DNA of 64,000 bases from Rhizobium sp. RM. Lineage in GTDB: Bacteria; Pseudomonadota; Alphaproteobacteria; Rhizobiales; Rhizobiaceae. Each line of letters opens with the position of its first letter. Positions within the stretch are counted from its first letter, which is position 1. The notes below the pieces were generated by a model. The model made no database searches and was not told the DNA's origin. It saw only the letters and a program-made list of their open reading frames with translations. The stretch is from positions 868,001 to 932,000 of the forward strand of contig NZ_JACAWV010000007.1 of NCBI RefSeq assembly GCF_013390595.1. Reading direction: 5' to 3'. Made by a program: the position numbers and the translations under genes. Below, piece after piece: positions 10,148 to 19,176 of this stretch.

Positions 10148-11064
10148 TGGTTCGAACCGGCAGGACCGACCTGTTGCAGGGCCCTGAACCGCATCGGCGC
10201 ACGAACATAGACGTGATCTATGGCGATACCATATGCCCCCGCTCTCACCGGCCAGGTTGCCGCTTCCCACAACACCTTGTGGAGACCCGACGTGCGCAGC
10301 AGGGTCTGCATGTCCGGTGCCATAGACGAGGCATTGAAATCGCCTGTCAGTACGACGGGGCCCTGCAGATTTGCAATCAGCCTGGCCAACCTCATGGCTT
10401 CCCTGCGATGAAATTCGTCGTAATAGGGCTTACTGAGATGCGCTGCGACAAGGTTTACACGCTTGCCGTTGACGGACACGGCCGCCGTCACAAGCCGGTT
10501 CTTCCACAAAGCGCTGAGATTGCCAAAGTTACCATCCATCAACGGGTATTTGGAAAGCAGCATGAGATCGCAAACGCTCTGCGGTGAAGCGCAGCCGAGG
10601 CGATAAGGATAGATCGTCTTCAACGCCTCGAGATGAGGACGAAGCGGATGCGCCTCCATGACAGCCACAACATCTGCTCCGGAATTGCGAACAATATCGG
10701 CAATCTCCTGACCTTTTGGATTCCCGAAGAGGATGTTGAACGAAAGAACGCGGAGAAGGATGCCGTTTGCAGCCTGCTCTTCCGTTACTGGCGGCATTGT
10801 CGAAGCGCGCATCAATGCGAAGGAGTGACCAATCAGAACACAGGAGGCAAACAGCATGAACCAGGCGTAAAGACTGCGTGTTTTTATGGCGACGAGCACC
10901 AGCGCGACGAGAGCACATGCAACGGAGAAATGCAGTTGCAGGCTGTAGAATAAGGACAGGAAATCGGCGCCATCGAAAAATCTGGAATAGAGGGTTGCCA
11001 GCGCCAGAGTCAAAAGCGTTGCGACAACGTAAAAAAAGGCGATGCGCATAAAATCCCTTATCAA
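10108..11064 (-). CDS. Endonuclease/exonuclease/phosphatase family membrane protein
   Basis: 318 residues. Two to three hydrophobic helices occupy roughly residues 5-85, followed by an EEP domain facing the periplasm: VLSFNILFGN with the metal-ligand Asn, ADVVAVMEAHP with Glu, TGDFNAS with the Asp/Asn pair, and a terminal SNHYGVLADL where most relatives have SDHxP. The family includes Mg-dependent phosphodiesterases, sphingomyelinases and nucleases; a membrane-anchored periplasmic one next to glycan acylation genes suggests phosphodiester cleavage in the envelope, but this is inference. It lies 28 bases downstream of the SGNH gene on the same strand (likely operon), and its 3' end overlaps the convergent acyltransferase by 40 bases. 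Confidence 0.8.
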   Translation of the reverse strand: MIRDFMRIAFFYVVATLLTLALATLYSRFFDGADFLSLFYSLQLHFSVACALVALVLVAIKTRSLYAWFMLFASCVLIGHSFALMRASTMPPVTEEQAANGILLRVLSFNILFGNPKGQEIADIVRNSGADVVAVMEAHPLRPHLEALKTIYPYRLGCASPQSVCDLMLLSKYPLMDGNFGNLSALWKNRLVTAAVSVNGKRVNLVAAHLSKPYYDEFHRREAMRLARLIANLQGPVVLTGDFNASSMAPDMQTLLRTSGLHKVLWEAATWPVRAGAYGIAIDHVYVRAPMRFRALQQVGPAGSNHYGVLADLVLTEG

Positions 11065-11092
11065 AATCGCAGTATAAAAATCTGTTTAAGTT

Positions 11093-12616
11093 TCAGCCCG
11101 TCCTCGGCGTAAAATCAGCCGTGCTTATCGCCGCAACCAGCGACGGCGATATGACATCCGCAAAAATCGCCACATATTGTGCCGCACCTAGAAAATCGCT
11201 TTCTCCCGTTGCACTGCCGGGGAAGATTTTCAAGGATGTCATGCCGTCGAATCGTGCGGGCGTCGAACCTGCACTGACGCCGTCCAGAAACAGTGAAACC
11301 TTTGATCCGTCAAAGCTAAGGGCGACTGTAAACGGTCCTTCCCCTTTCGATGCAATGTTTTTCCTCACGGGTTTTTGATGACCCCGCGCGACCAGATTCC
11401 CACCTTCGATGACAAGAAGCGGACCCGCACTTTGGCCCTCCCCTTCCAACAAGACCTGCGAGCGACCCGGCTCAAGCTGTGCCAACCTGATGACAATGGA
11501 GAATGGCTTCTGCAGCGAGACAGGGCAAAAAAAACCGCTGCCGCCTGCAACAAAACGTCGGAATGCATAGGTCCCGAAATGTTTGGTAAAACCGATGACA
11601 TCGGGGGCAAGGCCAGCCTGCTTCAGATTTACGTTTCCGGCCATATCAAGCAATGAGCCGGTGCGAAAATCATAGAGATTGGAAAGCTTGTTTTGGTCCG
11701 GCAAACGCGAGAATGGCACCCTCACATCTGTGTTGACACGCGCCTGTTGCAGCGCAGACAGAAGAAGACGTCCTTCGGTCAGAACCCCATCACGGTTGGC
11801 GTGGGTGCCATCGAAAGGCTTGATCGGCAGGTTTTTTGCCTCGCCCTCCCCCCAGTCGTTTATCGTGTCCACGAACCAGCAATATTTCTTGCGCCATGCG
11901 ACACCATTTGCCGATGACAGAAAGGTCAGTGCCGCCTCATTCTGCTTCATCACCTGTTGCAGCGTCATCGCGCAGGACACAATGACCGGAAAATCGTCGG
12001 GAACACCTTTCAATCGACTGCGCAGAAGGTCGACATAGTCGTCTATATCCGTCGCGTAACGGGTTGCCCGATCCGTGACCTGCGCAAGATCCGATACATT
12101 GACGTCCGGACGCGCCGACATGTGAATGGCGGCAATCGGCTCGACGGCGTAACCGGCAGAACGCAATGCCGCCTGTGCCGAATTCCAGCGCCTTATCGCC
12201 ACCGCCAGAAGATTGCCACGACCGGCACCAGCCGGCTTCCATTCGTCCATGAGAAAGCCGCTACCGCCTTTTCCAACAGCCACGCCGACGATAACATCAA
12301 GGTCGGTACGCGCAGCAGCCAAGCCGTTGAGAAAGTTGAGGGAAGGCCCGACGGATTCCTTCCCGAACAATGCGTTTCTGTCGCCCGCATCCAATATGCC
12401 GCCATCGATCTGTAGAAGCTTGCCGTTTTGCGTGAACTGCATAACACGCGAGGAAAAGACATCTTGCGGCTGCCGCTCTGCCCAACCGATCGAATGCGAA
12501 TTACCGGTGAACAGAACAAGCCCAGCTTTGCGTGTCAGCGGCGCTTGACCGTGAGCCCGCGTCGCGAAGCCCGCAAGCGAAAGGGCAAGAAAATCTCTTC
12601 TTTGAAAAAACATCAA
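11093..12616 (-). CDS. Secreted SGNH-type esterase (sialate O-acetylesterase-like) with C-terminal LamG-like domain
   Basis: 507 residues. The N-terminus FFQRRDFLALSLAGFATRAHG resembles a Tat signal (RRDFLALS). The SGNH block carries the presumed nucleophile in FTGNSHSIGW (Ser at about residue 40); the C-terminal acid/His pair appears in DGTHANRDG (about 269). The last about 170 residues (from about 330) look like a concanavalin/LamG beta-sandwich, usual for carbohydrate binding. Expected role: periplasmic removal of O-acyl groups from a glycan, opposite to the adjacent acyltransferases. First gene of a minus-strand pair with the EEP protein. It shares an AT-rich divergent promoter with the acyltransferase at 12797. 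The substrate is not identifiable. Confidence 0.72.
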   Translation of the reverse strand: MMFFQRRDFLALSLAGFATRAHGQAPLTRKAGLVLFTGNSHSIGWAERQPQDVFSSRVMQFTQNGKLLQIDGGILDAGDRNALFGKESVGPSLNFLNGLAAARTDLDVIVGVAVGKGGSGFLMDEWKPAGAGRGNLLAVAIRRWNSAQAALRSAGYAVEPIAAIHMSARPDVNVSDLAQVTDRATRYATDIDDYVDLLRSRLKGVPDDFPVIVSCAMTLQQVMKQNEAALTFLSSANGVAWRKKYCWFVDTINDWGEGEAKNLPIKPFDGTHANRDGVLTEGRLLLSALQQARVNTDVRVPFSRLPDQNKLSNLYDFRTGSLLDMAGNVNLKQAGLAPDVIGFTKHFGTYAFRRFVAGGSGFFCPVSLQKPFSIVIRLAQLEPGRSQVLLEGEGQSAGPLLVIEGGNLVARGHQKPVRKNIASKGEGPFTVALSFDGSKVSLFLDGVSAGSTPARFDGMTSLKIFPGSATGESDFLGAAQYVAIFADVISPSLVAAISTADFTPRTG

Positions 12617-12796
12617 AAAATCCCTGGTGAGGGGTCATCAACCGACAGACATGCTGCCCTGAAACAGATCTCCGTCACAATGAATATTTGCAGGCGCAGT
12701 CATAATCGTGATAGGTATTGATGGCTTTAATCTGACTAATTCTTCAAATTTCATTTCTTTCAAATATCTATTTTTCTAATATTTTTAAGGACATGC
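12617..12796. promoter_or_regulatory. AT-rich divergent promoter region
   Basis: A 180-base gap between divergent genes, markedly AT-rich from about 12730 onward (runs such as ATTTTTCTAATATTTTTAAGG). It must hold the promoters of both the esterase operon and the acyltransferase/ligase operon. No clear operator was found. The low GC contrasts with the surrounding coding DNA and fits a silenced or acquired region. Confidence 0.5.
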
Positions 12797-13813
12797 ATGC
12801 AATTTATAAATAATCTCAGGGGCATTGCCATCCTGCTCATCGTTTTTACGCATGCAATATCCGCGGTCCCGCAACCCGGAGATATCGGATCATTCCTCGA
12901 CTATGTATTCGGCAGCGGAACTGTCATTTTCATGTTCATCTCCGGCTACCTGTTTTCATCGACGCTGGATGGTTTTGATTATCTGCCCTACCTCAAGAAC
13001 AAGTTTCTTTCGGTGGTCTTGCCCTATCTCATCATCACCTGCCCAGCGGTGCTGATGTATGCACTGGCGTTGAAAACGAGCCACGCCTGGATCGACATGG
13101 ACTGGTTTGTAAACGACCTCAATCCGTTCGAACGATATGTATTCATGACGGTGACAGGCGCAGCCCTTGGCCCGTTGTGGTTCATCCCCATGGTCATTTT
13201 GTACTTCATTGCAGCACCCGCTTTCAAAGCCGTTGCAAGATCAAACCTGCTCATTCCTTTGTTGCTGGCAACGCTTGTCGCCGCCATCATGATCGGGCGC
13301 CCTGACAACAACAACAACCCGTTTCAATCTTTCGTTTTTTATCTGCCGCCTTATCTCCTTGGCATTGCAGCCCATGTGCATATCGGCTCGATCATGCGGC
13401 TGAAGCCTGCCAGCCTGTTGCTGCTTCTCGGTTACCTTGCGCTCTATGCCATTAGCTACTTCGTCGTTTACACCGAAACCTTCAGGCCGGATTCGACGAT
13501 CACCATGGTCCTCTATCTCCCGCTCGTCATCATCATGACGGCGTTTTGTGCGCACTATCTCGACAAAAGAAATGTCTGGATAGACATGTTCGCCCGCCTG
13601 AGCTTCTTCATCTTTTTCATTCACGGATATTTTTCAGGCATGGAGCGCATGACACTCCGCAGACTGGGCTTTGTTGAAGCGATCGAAAATCCAGGTCTGG
13701 AAATCGTCGTCATCGTCGCGACGTTCCTCATGATTATCGTCATGAGCCTCTCTGCCTACATCGTTTTGAAATTCATGTTGCGTGACAAGAGCCGACATCT
13801 GATCGGCGGCTGA
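12797..13813 (+). CDS. Acyltransferase-3 family membrane protein
   Basis: 338 residues, about ten membrane helices. The N-terminus NNLRGIAILLIVFTHA contains the family Arg (residue 8) and catalytic-type His (19), followed by FMFISGYLFS, the usual second block. An AAGG ribosome site precedes the ATG by about seven bases. Enzymes of this family transfer acetyl or longer acyl groups onto periplasmic glycans. The next gene, 32 bases downstream, encodes an adenylation-carrier protein, so the donor may be a carrier-bound acyl group rather than acetyl-CoA; this is inference by analogy to DltA/C feeding DltB. The acceptor is unknown. Confidence 0.82.
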   Translation: MQFINNLRGIAILLIVFTHAISAVPQPGDIGSFLDYVFGSGTVIFMFISGYLFSSTLDGFDYLPYLKNKFLSVVLPYLIITCPAVLMYALALKTSHAWIDMDWFVNDLNPFERYVFMTVTGAALGPLWFIPMVILYFIAAPAFKAVARSNLLIPLLLATLVAAIMIGRPDNNNNPFQSFVFYLPPYLLGIAAHVHIGSIMRLKPASLLLLLGYLALYAISYFVVYTETFRPDSTITMVLYLPLVIIMTAFCAHYLDKRNVWIDMFARLSFFIFFIHGYFSGMERMTLRRLGFVEAIENPGLEIVVIVATFLMIIVMSLSAYIVLKFMLRDKSRHLIGG

Positions 13814-13845
13814 TTTTACGAATTATTTTAAGGGTTTATATTTCT

Positions 13846-15534
13846 ATGTCTGAGGCACGACAGCTATTTTTCACTGATCTAGGCCGCTTCGGAACCGCAC
13901 CGGCCATCATTGTCGCAGAGACCGGGGAAACCATCAGCTACCTGGATCTGCAGGAACGCGTTGAGGCGCGCAAAACGGAACTCGGCATTGAAAGAAAGCT
14001 GATTTTTATCGAAGCACATAACGATGTCGGATCGACCGTCGACTATCTCGCCTCCCTGCAGGGCGGGCATGTTGTCTATCTCCTTGAAAATCTGTCTTCG
14101 CCCAAAAGCCAGGAACTGGTCGATCTTTACCAGCCGAATGCGGTCATTGACGGCAACCGCAAAATCACCGTGTTGAACACAGGCGTAAAACACCTGCATC
14201 CCGATCTGGCTCTGCTGCTTTCGACATCCGGATCGACCGGTTCGCCGAAATTCGTCAAGCTGTCGGCAAAAAACATCGACTCCAATGCCCGTTCCATTGT
14301 CGAATATCTGGAGCTGTCTTCAAGCGAGCGCGCGTTCCAGCATCTCAAGCCGTTCTACTCCTACGGTCTTTCCATCATAAACTCGCACGTTGCCTGCGGC
14401 GGCACGCTGGTGCTTACCCAGCATGCAATCATGGAAGATGCCTTCTGGCATGAGTTCGACGCCTTTCAGGCAACCAGTTTCGCAGGTGTGCCCTACACGT
14501 TTGAAACACTTCGCCACAGCGGTTTCCACATCGAAAAACACTCGTCGCTACGCTACGCGACGCAAGCGGGCGGCAAGCTGGAGTCGGGGATCGTCCAGGA
14601 GTTTGCATCGCTTTTTGCAGCAAACGGCCGACGCTTTTACGTCATGTACGGACAGACCGAGGCGGCACCGCGCATTTCCTACCTGCCACCGAAACTGGCG
14701 CAGGAATTTCCGGCATCGATCGGCAAGGCCATTCCAGGCGGCAGGCTTTATCTGATCGACGAAGAGGGTAACGAAATCAGCCATACGGACCAGGAGGGCG
14801 AGCTGGCCTACGAAGGTCCAAACGTCATGCTCGGCTACGCAACCAATCCTTCGGAACTCGTAAGCGATGAGACACCGCCTCGCCTCAAGACCGGTGATCT
14901 CGCCGTCATCCGCGATCATGGACTGTTCTTTATCGTCGGACGCGCCTCGCGTTTCGTGAAGCCGTTCGGCGTTCGCGTCAATCTGGATGAGGTACAGAGT
15001 TTTCTCAAACGGATTTACCAGGGTGTTTGCGCCGTCGCTGGCGACGATCGCCACATCATCATCGCCGTCGAGGGACCTTCACAAATCGCTGCAGCAGTGG
15101 ATATCGGTGCTCTGACTGAGCGTTTCAGCCTGCCGGCGCATATCTTCAAGGCAAGGACCTATGAAAAGCTGCCGGTCTTTTCCAGCGGCAAATATGACTT
15201 TCGCCGCATTCTGGAGGAGGCCAACGCCCCTGAAAAAGAAGAGCCAAGCACATTGGTGCAGCGCATCTTCGGCGGCATCAAGGACATACTCGGTCTCAAC
15301 CAGCCATCCTGGGAGTCGGTTACCGACCTCTACAAGACGTTGCTGCCGAAGAGTGAAATCACGCCGGACAAGCGCTTCACCGATCTGGCCGTGGACTCTC
15401 TCGCCTTCGTGGCACTGGCCATCGAGATGGAGGAGCTCTTTGGTGGCGAACTGCCGGAAGACTGGCAGGAGATGACGATCGGTGAGCTTGAAAAAGCCTA
15501 TGCCGCCCGCGTCGTCGAACTGGAAAACATCTGA
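13846..15534 (+). CDS. Adenylation (AMP-forming acyl ligase) / acyl carrier didomain protein
   Basis: 562 residues. AMP-binding enzyme motifs are in order: A3 STSGSTGSPK (about residue 127), A5 YVMYGQTEA (about 265), A7 RLKTGDLA, A8 GRASRFVKPFG, and A10 with Lys in SSGKYDF (about 448). The last about 85 residues form a phosphopantetheine carrier domain with the attachment Ser in VDSLAF (about 517). It can therefore activate an acid with ATP and load it onto its own carrier arm. No condensation or thioesterase domain and no NRPS neighbours are present. Downstream of a membrane acyltransferase in the same operon, it most likely supplies acyl groups for surface glycan modification. The substrate cannot be read from the sequence. 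Confidence 0.85.
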   Translation: MSEARQLFFTDLGRFGTAPAIIVAETGETISYLDLQERVEARKTELGIERKLIFIEAHNDVGSTVDYLASLQGGHVVYLLENLSSPKSQELVDLYQPNAVIDGNRKITVLNTGVKHLHPDLALLLSTSGSTGSPKFVKLSAKNIDSNARSIVEYLELSSSERAFQHLKPFYSYGLSIINSHVACGGTLVLTQHAIMEDAFWHEFDAFQATSFAGVPYTFETLRHSGFHIEKHSSLRYATQAGGKLESGIVQEFASLFAANGRRFYVMYGQTEAAPRISYLPPKLAQEFPASIGKAIPGGRLYLIDEEGNEISHTDQEGELAYEGPNVMLGYATNPSELVSDETPPRLKTGDLAVIRDHGLFFIVGRASRFVKPFGVRVNLDEVQSFLKRIYQGVCAVAGDDRHIIIAVEGPSQIAAAVDIGALTERFSLPAHIFKARTYEKLPVFSSGKYDFRRILEEANAPEKEEPSTLVQRIFGGIKDILGLNQPSWESVTDLYKTLLPKSEITPDKRFTDLAVDSLAFVALAIEMEELFGGELPEDWQEMTIGELEKAYAARVVELENI

Positions 15535-15549
15535 TCGCCAGCGTGGATT

Positions 15550-15575
15550 ACCGACCGGAGCTTTTGTTGGTCGGT
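15550..15575 (+). terminator. Weak stem-loop between convergent genes
   Basis: ACCGACC (15550-15556) pairs with GGTCGGT (15569-15575) around a 12-base loop that contains a T-run. It lies 15 bases after the ligase stop and before the convergent FAD oxidase. A short stem, so only a candidate. Confidence 0.35.
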
Positions 15576-15595
15576 CAGAACCTTAGGTTTCGCGA

Positions 15596-17035
15596 CTAGG
15601 CCGCAGGCGCACCGATGAATTTGCCTGGGTTCATGATGTTTTTCGGGTCGAGGGATTGCTTTGTCATCAGCATCAGATCGTGATCGACCGCATCGCGATA
15701 GTGAAGGATTGCGTCGCGTTTGACGCGGCCAAGCCCATGCTCCGCGGAAATCGTGCCGTCGAAACGATGGACGATATCGTGGATGAGCCCGGTAATTTCT
15801 TCTTCACGGGCGTGGAAGGCATCACCATCAGTGCCTTGCGGCTGGACGATGCCGAAGTGGATGTTGCCATCTCCCATATGTCCGAAGGCGACCACGCGAA
15901 CGCCTTCACACGCCTGTTCGGCAACCACGATCGACTCCTGCAGGAAGGTGGGGATCGCCGATAGTGGGACTGCGATGTCACAATGGATCGACGCCCCTTC
16001 GAGCACGTCGGCTTCCGCCAGGCCTTCGCGGATCGCCCAGAACGCCCGGCTTTGTTCCACCGAGGCCGCGAGCACAGCATCTGTTACAAGATCGGCCTCA
16101 AACGCTTGCTGCAGCGTATCCTCCATCGTTTCGCGCAAAGCATAACCGCTATCGCCGGATGACAGCTCGATCAGAACCTGCCAGTCGTGGATTTCGGCAA
16201 GCGGAAAGCGTGTTGCAGGAAAATGTTTCAACACGAGTTCAACGCCGGTTCGCGGCATCAGTTCGAAAGCCGTGACCTGATTGCCGGTTCTTTCCTTGTA
16301 ACGCACAAGCAGTTCAAGGGCCGCTTCGACCGAGAGAACAGCACAGATTGCCGTCTCGATGGAAGCGGGGCGTGGAAACAGTTTCAAGACCGCCGCAGTA
16401 ATGATGCCGAGCGTTCCCTCGCTGCCGATGAAAAGCTGTTTCAGATCGTAACCAGTATTATCCTTGCGTAGCCCGCGCAGGCCGTTCCAGATGCGACCGT
16501 CCGGCAAAACGACCTCAAGGCCAAGCACGAGATCGCGCGTATTGCCATATCGCAGCACATTCGTTCCGCCCGCATTGGAGGCAATGTTGCCGCCGATCTG
16601 GCAACTGCCTTCGGCTGCCAGCCGCAATGGAAACAGTCGGTCGACCTTTTCTGCCGCGGCCTGAACCGTGGCGAGTATGCAGCCCGCTTCGACTGTGATC
16701 GTGTCATTCAGCCGATCGACGGAGCGTATCTTGTTCATTCGCGACAGGTTGAGAACGATCTCGTTGCCGGTGCCGAACGGAACAGAGCCGCCGACCAGCG
16801 AGGTGTTGCCGCCTTGCGGCACGATGCCGATGCCGCTCTCCGCACAAACCGAGACGATGGCTGACACCTCTTGCGTGCTGGCAGGTTTCAAAACGAGTGG
16901 CGTCACACCACGATAAAGCCGCAACCAGTCAACCGAGTGAGCCTCCAGCACGTCGGGATCGGTGCTCCAGCCAGAAGGACCGACAATTGCCTTCAGACGC
17001 TCCATGACCTCATCCGAAAGGATGGCCTGTCCCAT
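15596..17035 (-). CDS. FAD-binding oxidoreductase, GlcD/D-2-hydroxyacid dehydrogenase type
   Basis: 479 residues from the ATG at 17035, chosen because AGGAG lies five bases upstream; in-frame starts at 17056 and 17074 lack a comparable site. The N-terminal FAD-binding_4 (PCMH) fold shows PQGGNTSLVGGSVPFG; the C-terminal FAD-oxidase_C domain ends with FGHMGDGNIHFGIVQP and ISAEHGLGRVKR, typical metal/substrate motifs of D-lactate, glycolate and D-2-hydroxyglutarate dehydrogenases. Likely oxidises a 2-hydroxy acid, passing electrons to quinone or a flavoprotein. Divergent from a LysR gene with an operator array between them, so that LysR is the probable regulator. The exact substrate is unresolved. 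Confidence 0.88.
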   Translation of the reverse strand: MGQAILSDEVMERLKAIVGPSGWSTDPDVLEAHSVDWLRLYRGVTPLVLKPASTQEVSAIVSVCAESGIGIVPQGGNTSLVGGSVPFGTGNEIVLNLSRMNKIRSVDRLNDTITVEAGCILATVQAAAEKVDRLFPLRLAAEGSCQIGGNIASNAGGTNVLRYGNTRDLVLGLEVVLPDGRIWNGLRGLRKDNTGYDLKQLFIGSEGTLGIITAAVLKLFPRPASIETAICAVLSVEAALELLVRYKERTGNQVTAFELMPRTGVELVLKHFPATRFPLAEIHDWQVLIELSSGDSGYALRETMEDTLQQAFEADLVTDAVLAASVEQSRAFWAIREGLAEADVLEGASIHCDIAVPLSAIPTFLQESIVVAEQACEGVRVVAFGHMGDGNIHFGIVQPQGTDGDAFHAREEEITGLIHDIVHRFDGTISAEHGLGRVKRDAILHYRDAVDHDLMLMTKQSLDPKNIMNPGKFIGAPAA

Positions 17036-17099
17036 CTGATCTCCTGCCTGTTTCATCTCTCTAATCCCCGACAACCGATCACGCTTTTTCTCTAAGTGG

Positions 17100-17170
17100 A
17101 TGCAAATCTAGCAGGAAATAGCTGATGCAAAAATATGCAAGCTTGGAAGTTTTTTTGCATTATTATGCAA
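17100..17170. promoter_or_regulatory. ATGCAA half-site array in the LysR / FAD-oxidase divergent promoter
   Basis: Five copies of ATGCAA (one inverted) lie in 71 bases: 17100-17105, 17125-17130, 17135-17140, 17155-17160 (as TTGCAT) and 17165-17170. The last two form a perfect dyad with a four-base spacer. Offsets of 10, 20 and 25 bases suggest near-helical phasing. This is the probable binding site of the adjacent LysR regulator, although another protein is possible. The whole 301-base gap (17036-17336) contains no gene. Confidence 0.6.
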
Positions 17171-17336
17171 CAAACAACTCCACCGGTATCATCGATGAGC
17201 GCGTACACTCTATGTCCTGACGGTTCTTTCTGGTTTGTGAGCCTATGTTCGCCGGATGTCGTATTCGCTATCCCCACCGACAAAGATTTCAGGCACATTT
17301 GTTGCATCCACGTCGAACGAAGGAATGAGGTGGTTC

Positions 17337-18326
17337 ATGCAGCCGAAACTTAACAAACGCCGGAAATTGCTTGGGCGTGTCAGCGACACTGATATGCACC
17401 TCTTCCGCGTCTTCTGCACGGTTGCTGATTGCGGTGGTTTCTCTGCCGCGCAGGGACAGCTTGGTGTCGGACGATCGACAATCTCACGACAGATTTCCCA
17501 TCTGGAAACGCGGCTCGGATACATGCTCTGTTATCGCGGGCGTAGCGGTTTCGTATTGACCCAGCACGGCGAACAGGCGCTGGCGCTGATCCGTGCGTTT
17601 TTATCGACCACCGAGCAGTTCATGGCCGACATGGCCGCGATCAACGACGACTTTTCGGGCCGGATCAATCTGGCGATCATGGACTATAGTTTTTCGGATA
17701 TCCGCAGCCCCGTGTTGCCGGCCATTCGCGAATTCCGCACGCTTGCGCCACGGGTCGAAATCAATCTGACGGTGGAATCTCCCGGAACGATCGAACGCGG
17801 CATTCTCGACGGCAGTTTTCACCTTGGTATCTTCCCGGCCTACCGGCATCTCGATGAACTGGTTTATTTTGATCTTTATGACGAGAAAGTTGCCCTTTAC
17901 GCGGGGGTATCCCACCCGTTATTGGAAGCTTTGGACAAAGACCCGGATCTGTCGGTCGAGAAGATCACACGGCACGAGTTGGTATTTCGCGGTTATCTCG
18001 AGGGAGAAAAGCTTCTAAAGATCAAGCAGCAGTTTCGGCGCGGCCCGACGGTTTTCCAGACCGAGGCCGTAGCGGCACTGATCCAGGCAGGCGCTTATCT
18101 CGGTTTTCTGCCCAAACATGCTGCTAGCGAGGAGCTTGTCAGCATCAGGCCTGATATCTTCGAGTACTCGGCGCCGATCTGTGTGGCGGTCAGTCGCAGC
18201 CGGCGCGGTTCGGTGGTGACGAACGCCTTCCTCGAACGGCTGACGAACACTGCCACGGCACAGGCAAAGAAACGTTCTGTTGCACGCAAACGCACCGAAC
18301 AATTCGATAACAGCGATTTATCATGA
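17337..18326 (+). CDS. LysR family transcriptional regulator
   Basis: 329 residues from the ATG at 17337 (GAGG six bases upstream); upstream in-frame starts at 17256 and 17325 are less well placed. The N-terminal winged helix spans about residues 16-75 (LFRVFCTVADCGGFSAAQGQ, then GRSTISRQISHLETRLG), followed by a periplasmic-binding-like effector domain. It is divergent from the hydroxyacid dehydrogenase and runs directly into the amino acid ABC operon, whose ORF can begin at an overlapping ATGA (18323). It may therefore control both the importer and the oxidase. The effector is unknown. Confidence 0.88.
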   Translation: MQPKLNKRRKLLGRVSDTDMHLFRVFCTVADCGGFSAAQGQLGVGRSTISRQISHLETRLGYMLCYRGRSGFVLTQHGEQALALIRAFLSTTEQFMADMAAINDDFSGRINLAIMDYSFSDIRSPVLPAIREFRTLAPRVEINLTVESPGTIERGILDGSFHLGIFPAYRHLDELVYFDLYDEKVALYAGVSHPLLEALDKDPDLSVEKITRHELVFRGYLEGEKLLKIKQQFRRGPTVFQTEAVAALIQAGAYLGFLPKHAASEELVSIRPDIFEYSAPICVAVSRSRRGSVVTNAFLERLTNTATAQAKKRSVARKRTEQFDNSDLS

Positions 18327-18370
18327 GGCAAAATTTTGTTTCTCATAGCAGACCGGCGGAGACGAAGGAG

Positions 18371-19153
18371 ATGACGACATTGAAGCAAGTCCCTCCCCTT
18401 GAGGTTCTCAACATTCGCAAATCCTTTGGCGATCTTGAGGTTCTTCGGGGCATCTCGCTGGCTGCACACAAGGGCGATATCATTTCCATCCTCGGTTCAT
18501 CGGGGTCTGGAAAAAGCACGTTTCTCCGTTGCATCAATTTTCTGGAACATCCCACCGAAGGCCAGATCATGGTCAACGACCGTGAAATCGCCCTGCGACG
18601 CAACCGCGAGGGGCAGCTTGAGCCAAGCGACACCAAGGAACTGACGGATCTGCGGACCCGCCTCGCCATGGTCTTTCAGAGCTTCAATCTTTGGCGCCAT
18701 TTGACGGTACTCGAAAATGTCACCATCGCCCAGATCCATGTGAAGGGCGCTTCCAAGACCGAAGCCGAGACCAAAGCAAAACATTTTCTCGATCGCGTCG
18801 GCATGTCCGCGCGCCTGAACTTCTATCCATCGCAGTTGTCAGGCGGGCAGAAACAACGTGTCGCCATCGCCCGTGCGCTGGCCATGGACCCGGAAATCCT
18901 GCTTTTTGACGAACCGACATCGGCACTTGACCCGGAGATGGTCGGAGACGTGCTGAAAGTGATGCGCGATCTGGCCGAGGAAGGCCGTACGATGCTGGTT
19001 GTTACACACGAGATGGCATTTGCCCGTGATGTGAGCACCCGTGTCATGTTCATGAATCAAGGGGTGGCCGAAGCCGTCGCGCCACCCAACGAAATGTTCC
19101 GCAACCCTGCGGACGTATCGGCCCGCTGGGCCGAGTTCATTGCCAGAATGTAA
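18371..19153 (+). CDS. Polar amino acid ABC transporter ATP-binding protein
   Basis: 260 residues from ATG 18371; AAGGAG abuts this ATG, so TTG 18380 or the overlapping ATG 18323 are alternative starts. Walker A GSSGSGKSTFLR, signature LSGGQKQRVAIARAL, Walker B LLFDEPTSALDPE and the H-loop (VVTHEMAFA) are all intact. The length and the HisP/GlnQ/OccP-like sequence place it in the polar amino acid uptake family. It energises the two permeases at 20005 and 20690 with the binding protein at 19177. The operon follows the LysR gene closely, suggesting shared control. Confidence 0.92.
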   Translation: MTTLKQVPPLEVLNIRKSFGDLEVLRGISLAAHKGDIISILGSSGSGKSTFLRCINFLEHPTEGQIMVNDREIALRRNREGQLEPSDTKELTDLRTRLAMVFQSFNLWRHLTVLENVTIAQIHVKGASKTEAETKAKHFLDRVGMSARLNFYPSQLSGGQKQRVAIARALAMDPEILLFDEPTSALDPEMVGDVLKVMRDLAEEGRTMLVVTHEMAFARDVSTRVMFMNQGVAEAVAPPNEMFRNPADVSARWAEFIARM

Positions 19154-19176
19154 AAACAACACAGAGAGGAACGACT

